Source of the DNA: Rhodopirellula islandica
Lineage (GTDB): Bacteria; Planctomycetota; Planctomycetia; Pirellulales; Pirellulaceae
Assembly (NCBI RefSeq): GCF_001027925.1
Contig: NZ_LECT01000019.1
Coordinates: forward strand, 62,001 to 126,000
DNA length: 64,000 bases
Direction: 5' to 3'
How positions within the stretch are numbered: the first letter of the stretch is position 1; every line of letters begins with the position of its first letter. Below the pieces are notes generated by a model. The model was not told the DNA's origin, made no database searches, and worked only from the letters and a program-made list of their open reading frames with translations. Shown piece after piece: positions 59,537 to 64,000 of this stretch. Both the position numbers and the translations under genes were made by a program.

Positions 59537-62500
59537 ATGACGCTTCGCCGCTTTCAGACCATGTTGGGCAACGCAGTTTCAGACGCTTCCTCTCAATCGG
59601 GACGAAGATTGAAAGGCCAACCACTGTCGAAATCTCGCCGTGCCCGCAGCGAACGCCGAAGCAAATGGCAGACCGCCGACCGCCGTCTGAACCACGAAAC
59701 CCTGGAAAAAAGAGAACTACTGGCTGCGGAGTTGGGTCTGGTCGCTCATCCCGTGTTCGCTCCCGGCACCTCGCTTGAGGCGATGGAGCAATGGGAATCG
59801 GAACACGACGATGACCACATCCGGATCACATCCGGGACCAAGCTTCCCACGTTCCAATTTGGGCCCCAGCTTCAACCCATTCTTTTCAATCCAACGGACC
59901 CATTGCGTTGGCGCACCTCGGCACTGAATCCAAACGGGGCACCCAACCTAGGCGACCCTATCACGCTGACCTGGAGCATCGTTCCCGATGGAACGCCGAT
60001 GCTGGACCCCAACACGGGGAACACGACCGGCAACAGTGAACTGGTCGCGTTCCTTGACGGCGTCTACGGAAGCGGAGCGACCAACGAAATCACCGAGAAG
60101 CCGTGGTTCAATATCTTTGCCAACGTGTATGACGTTTGGTCACAGGGAACCGGCCTGAATTTTGTTTACGAAGACGACGACGATCAATCGCCATGGGCCG
60201 GGGCGGCGAGCATCGGCGAAGCTGACGTGCGGGCCGATTTGCGGATTGCTGGCGCCGCGATCGATGGGAACTACAACGTTCTCGCCGCGAACTATCCACC
60301 GTATGGCTTTGGATCCAACGGGCTCGATGGTGACATGATCATCGACACCTCCGACAGCTACTACTCGGACACAGCCAACTCTGCCTTCGATCTCAACATC
60401 GAATTGACAAACATTCTCGCTCACGAGATCGGCCACGGCCTGGGATTGGCCCACGTGATGCCAACCAATGGCACCAAACTGATGGAACCATTCATCAGCG
60501 CGAACTACTACGGCCCACAAGAAGACGACATTTTCAACATCAACATGTTGTACGGCGACGCGATGGAGCCAAACGACTCTCTCGCCAGTGCGGTCGATTT
60601 GGGTGTGCTCGACCTCGCTGCCCAGACGATCACCGATGTGTCGATTGACAGTCCCAACTCCGACGTGGATGTGTTTGCATTCACGCTGAACAACCCAACC
60701 GAAATTGATTTGATCGTGACACCGGTGGGAACATCCTACCTGGAAGGCGAGCAAGGGGGTACCAACCCAGTGAGCGTTGACCGTCAGCGTCAACAAGACT
60801 TGCAGTTCCGATTGCTCGACGGAAACGGCAATGAAATTTCGTTGTCAAATGACAACACCTTGGGCGAAGCAGAGTTCCGTGCCAAAGTTCAATTGGCAGA
60901 AGGGTCTTATGCCATTGAAGTCTCGGCGTTCTCAGGAACGGATTCGCAAGCCTATCGCATGTCGGTTGGAAACTCCGCCCGCGTTTTGGTCGGCCCAACC
61001 TTGCTTGCCATTCGACCTGATGATTCCGGGTTGCTTCAGAATGGCGACACGTTGGAATCAGCCCCCAATGAATTCAACCTGTTCTTCAACGGCGGTGCTG
61101 ACCTCGACGAAGCCACCATCAACGCTGACACAGTCAAATTGCTTCGCGCCGGGGAAGACGGGATCTTTGGCCCCAATCCAGCCAACCTGGACATCAACGG
61201 AAACCCAATCGACGACGATGTCCAAGTCGAATTGGGATACGTCGGGCTGCTGGAATCGGGAAGCATCGAAGCCAGCAACCTGCAGCAGATCGTCTTGCGT
61301 CCAGCCAGCAGCGCAGCTCACAACGCGTTCGATCCATCGGTTGGCTTCCCTGATGACCTCTACAAAATTGTCTTGGTCGGAGAAGGCAACTCGCCACTGC
61401 AAAGCCTCGCCGGAGTGCCGTTTGACGGCGGCAACAACTTCGAAACAACCTTTCGCCTCAACCGCGGAGCTCAGGTCGTTGCGGTCGTCCCTCAACCAAT
61501 CGTTCGAACCAACGCCACCCAAGCCAACCCGAAGGGCGTTCTCACACAACAATCGGACACGGTTGTCGTGCACTTCGACGGACAACTGTTGGACGTGGGT
61601 GACGCAGAAAACCCCGCGTTCTATCGCCTCATCGATACTCGCGCTACCGCGGACAATTCGGACGACCAGCTTGCACCCTTGCAACCCAATCTGGCAACGT
61701 ACGACGTTGCGGCCGGAACGGTCACGCTCCTGTTTTCCTCTCCCATCCCAGAGGGCAACTACCGCCTGGACATCGGGGAAGCTGGAACACCAGTGGGTGG
61801 ATCACCTGTTGTCCCAAGCTCAGCACTCACCAGCGACGATGACAACTCGACTCTCCTGACAGCCAGCGATCTGACTGGAACACCAGCGAGCCCCGTGACA
61901 CTGGATGCATCAGGGGTCCGCATTTCCTCGCAGATCCAGGTCCAATCTGTTCCGCTTGCTCAACGAGTTGGCAGCGAAGATGAACCAGGGCACCGTGAGA
62001 TTCAGCGCGAACCACATGTCGGAAACAACGAAGGAGTCGGCTTGGAGCTTCCTTCGGCAATCAGCATTGTTCGCTATTACTTCCCCAGCACGCTGGGAGC
62101 GGATACCAACGGACAAGACTACATCAACCTGATCACCGAAAAAGAAAAAGAGATTGTCCGCACTCTCTTTGATATTTACGCCAGTCTTTCAGGGTTTGAG
62201 TTCGTCGAAACATCTGAGACCACACCTGGTGCAGATCAACTGATGATTGGAAAGGGAGACTTCCGGGCAGTCTCCCCAGGACTCGGTCCAAACGACGGGG
62301 TTGCAGGCCTTGCCAACAACACCTTTGCGATTTTGAACGGCTCCATCTACAACCAATCCAACCGATTCTTTGGCGATGGTTTCACAGAAACCATGATGCA
62401 CGAGATTGGTCACTCCTTGGGCCTGAACCACTCATATGACATCCCATCCGTTCAAGGCGCTGCCGTGCCAAACGACGTGCTGCCGGGTGATCATGATATC

Positions 62501-64000
62501 GTTCACCTGCAGCGGGTTTCCGCTCCCAATGCAACCGACATCGATCTTTACAAGTTTGCTGTTGGCGAGACAGGCAAATTCACTGCGGAAACCTTCGCCG
62601 AACGATTGTCGACTCCAAGCGGCCTGAGCACGGTCCTGACATTGTTCGCAGTCAATGACGATGGAACGCTTGAAATCGTTGCTCGCAATGACCGCTACTT
62701 TGGCAACGACTCGTTCCTCAACGTGGAACTGGATGCAGGAACCTACCTGATCGGAGTCAGCAGCACCGACAACGAAGAATACAACCCGCTGGTCCCTGAC
62801 TCTGGTTTTGGTGGAACAACGGACGGCTTGTATGAACTGGAATTGAAATTCCACGGGGAATCGGCATCGGTTCTTCGAGATGTGGACGGCACTCCGATCG
62901 ATGGTGATCGTGATGGAACGCCGGGTGGCGTGTTCTCCTTTTACTTCCAAGCCAGCGATGCCGACACCACTGTGTTCGTCGATCGGTTGAATGACCCGAA
63001 CGCGGCAGCACTGGATGGCTCGGGCACTCTCGGAGACGCATTCGACAACATCGGCCAAGCGCTCCAGCGGGCAGGAGAACGACTTGTGTTCCCGACGGTG
63101 GGACTCGATGCGCTGGACGCCACCGATACGTTTGAGGTCATTCAAACGATTGGTGGCACACCCGTGACCGAAAGCTTTGACTTCGGCCCCGGTGGAATCA
63201 CCCTGGCCCCCGGTGGATCACCAGAGGATGCGGCCTCTGCAGCTGCAAACGCGATCAACTCCGTCCTTCCTGGCGTTGCGACCGTGGTCGGCCGAACCGT
63301 TGAATTGACCGGGATCGATCGTCTGGACCTGTCGGGATCGGACACGCTTCTGAACACGCCCAACCTGGTTCGGATCATCGGAAATGACGCCGACGGCGAC
63401 CCGTCGACCACCGCGGATATCAAGCCCTATCTGATTGGGACGGCGACCAGCGGCGCAGCACTGCGGGACGGGGCCGACTTCCGTGTCCCACAGGGCGTCA
63501 CTGCGATGATCGACGCGGGTGCGTTGATCAAAATGCGCAAAGCCAATCTTGATGTTGGCTCTTCGTCGATTGACATCGATCGATCTGCCTCTGCCTTGCA
63601 AGTCCTGGGAACCCCCGACACACCGGTCTGGTTGCGATCCTATTTCGACAGCACATTTGGTGGCAATTCAACGGGTTCTTCGGCAGCCAATCCACCGGCA
63701 GCAGGTGACTTTGGCGGCATCGTTCTGCGTGATGATTCCGATTTGGAATCCTCGGGGATGTTCCTGAACTACATCTCGCACTCAGACATTCGTCATGGTG
63801 GGGGCAAGGTATTCGTCGATTCTGCGGAGGCTTCTTTCAGCCCGATTCACATCATCGACGCTCGGCCGTCCATTGCGTTCAACCAAATCACCGACAGCAA
63901 CAGTGCGGCGGTCTCCGCCAGCCCTGATAGTTTCGATGAATCAAATGGCCGCATCGGCCCTGAAATCGTCGGCAACTACCTGTCCGGCAATACGATCAAT
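59537..64000 (+). CDS. Large LEPR-XLL surface protein with two metzincin motifs, 3' end outside window
   Basis: Open from ATG 59537 to the right edge (1,488 codons). A basic leader is followed by LEKRELLAA (56-64). The first protease-like domain (about 90-350) has HEIGHGLGLAH (H296, H300, H306) and a downstream Met in KLMEPF as a Met-turn, fitting an M10-type metalloprotease. Residues 350-480 are a PPC domain (VDVFAFTLNNPTEIDL), followed by Ig-like or Big-type regions (about 490-770). A second HEIGHSLGLNH (H955, H959, H965) lacks an obvious Met-turn. A second PPC domain (about 990-1080) follows, and beta-helix-like strands appear near the edge (GGIVLRDDSDLE). It is probably exported, with calcium-rich adhesive modules. 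It is divergent from the secretion operon, but transport by that system is only a guess. Confidence 0.9.
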   Translation, partial: MTLRRFQTMLGNAVSDASSQSGRRLKGQPLSKSRRARSERRSKWQTADRRLNHETLEKRELLAAELGLVAHPVFAPGTSLEAMEQWESEHDDDHIRITSGTKLPTFQFGPQLQPILFNPTDPLRWRTSALNPNGAPNLGDPITLTWSIVPDGTPMLDPNTGNTTGNSELVAFLDGVYGSGATNEITEKPWFNIFANVYDVWSQGTGLNFVYEDDDDQSPWAGAASIGEADVRADLRIAGAAIDGNYNVLAANYPPYGFGSNGLDGDMIIDTSDSYYSDTANSAFDLNIELTNILAHEIGHGLGLAHVMPTNGTKLMEPFISANYYGPQEDDIFNINMLYGDAMEPNDSLASAVDLGVLDLAAQTITDVSIDSPNSDVDVFAFTLNNPTEIDLIVTPVGTSYLEGEQGGTNPVSVDRQRQQDLQFRLLDGNGNEISLSNDNTLGEAEFRAKVQLAEGSYAIEVSAFSGTDSQAYRMSVGNSARVLVGPTLLAIRPDDSGLLQNGDTLESAPNEFNLFFNGGADLDEATINADTVKLLRAGEDGIFGPNPANLDINGNPIDDDVQVELGYVGLLESGSIEASNLQQIVLRPASSAAHNAFDPSVGFPDDLYKIVLVGEGNSPLQSLAGVPFDGGNNFETTFRLNRGAQVVAVVPQPIVRTNATQANPKGVLTQQSDTVVVHFDGQLLDVGDAENPAFYRLIDTRATADNSDDQLAPLQPNLATYDVAAGTVTLLFSSPIPEGNYRLDIGEAGTPVGGSPVVPSSALTSDDDNSTLLTASDLTGTPASPVTLDASGVRISSQIQVQSVPLAQRVGSEDEPGHREIQREPHVGNNEGVGLELPSAISIVRYYFPSTLGADTNGQDYINLITEKEKEIVRTLFDIYASLSGFEFVETSETTPGADQLMIGKGDFRAVSPGLGPNDGVAGLANNTFAILNGSIYNQSNRFFGDGFTETMMHEIGHSLGLNHSYDIPSVQGAAVPNDVLPGDHDIVHLQRVSAPNATDIDLYKFAVGETGKFTAETFAERLSTPSGLSTVLTLFAVNDDGTLEIVARNDRYFGNDSFLNVELDAGTYLIGVSSTDNEEYNPLVPDSGFGGTTDGLYELELKFHGESASVLRDVDGTPIDGDRDGTPGGVFSFYFQASDADTTVFVDRLNDPNAAALDGSGTLGDAFDNIGQALQRAGERLVFPTVGLDALDATDTFEVIQTIGGTPVTESFDFGPGGITLAPGGSPEDAASAAANAINSVLPGVATVVGRTVELTGIDRLDLSGSDTLLNTPNLVRIIGNDADGDPSTTADIKPYLIGTATSGAALRDGADFRVPQGVTAMIDAGALIKMRKANLDVGSSSIDIDRSASALQVLGTPDTPVWLRSYFDSTFGGNSTGSSAANPPAAGDFGGIVLRDDSDLESSGMFLNYISHSDIRHGGGKVFVDSAEASFSPIHIIDARPSIAFNQITDSNSAAVSASPDSFDESNGRIGPEIVGNYLSGNTIN

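Noticed and set aside
60777-61859. Plus-strand frame of 360 codons inside the metzincin gene
   Set aside because: The main frame has recognisable domains throughout; this one has Ser/Thr/Arg-rich text typical of an out-of-frame shadow.

Overview
The window reads as a chromosomal segment of a planctomycete of the Pirellulaceae, most like Rhodopirellula. The signs are a DUF1559 pseudopilin-like protein, a BBP7-family outer-membrane barrel protein, two very large surface proteins that begin with a basic stretch and a LEPR-XLL-like motif (LEKR-x-LLAA), a PQQ-propeller protein, few Shine-Dalgarno sites, and clusters of short-palindrome intergenic repeats. I saw no tRNA, rRNA, CRISPR array, insertion sequence or phage gene.

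Layout. 1-18619 (minus) is one uninterrupted frame of more than 6,200 codons that runs off the left edge. It encodes a secreted giant built from adhesion-type modules: a PA14-like domain, 13 CARDB repeats, PPC, a beta-propeller, Big_5, nine cadherin/putative-Ig repeats, an RHS-like segment, a dockerin-like pair and more Ig-like domains. A divergent BBP7 protein follows (18994-20184). 20.9-25.5 kb holds two copies of a composite palindromic repeat in direct orientation. They bracket a Cys/Gly-motif alpha-helical protein, an Rrf2-type regulator co-transcribed with a methyltransferase, and a divergent second methyltransferase. 25.5-32.9 kb carries a DUF1559 protein, a secreted alpha/beta hydrolase, a PQQ-propeller/esterase fusion, a MarR regulator and an OprP-like porin, closed by a strong terminator. 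33.4-37.8 kb (minus) is a signalling cluster of five receiver-only proteins plus one REC-histidine kinase, with no DNA-binding output domain. 38.3-43.3 kb is an RND efflux pump with its adaptor.

43.5-51.2 kb (minus) is the information-processing operon nusA-infB-rbfA, followed by a degenerate HhH-GPD protein with a histone-H1-like tail and yebC. A good promoter and a terminator-like hairpin sit directly upstream of nusA, so attenuation is possible. 51.2-59.0 kb (minus) is a tightly overlapping type II secretion/type IV pilus-like operon (gspG-H-I-J-K, then a GspL/PilM-PilN-like protein and a PilO/PilP-like fusion). It lacks secretin, ATPase and GspF genes, which must lie elsewhere. 59537 to the right edge (plus) is a second large LEPR-XLL protein with two separate metzincin-type zinc motifs.

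The most noteworthy items are the receiver-only signalling array with a GGDEF-like relic on its kinase, the HhH-GPD/histone-tail gene inside the nusA operon, the possible nusA attenuator, the giant protein's RHS and dockerin parts, and the Rrf2/two-methyltransferase divergon whose operator overlaps a probably leaderless start. Domain names rest on reading motifs by eye; no database search was run.
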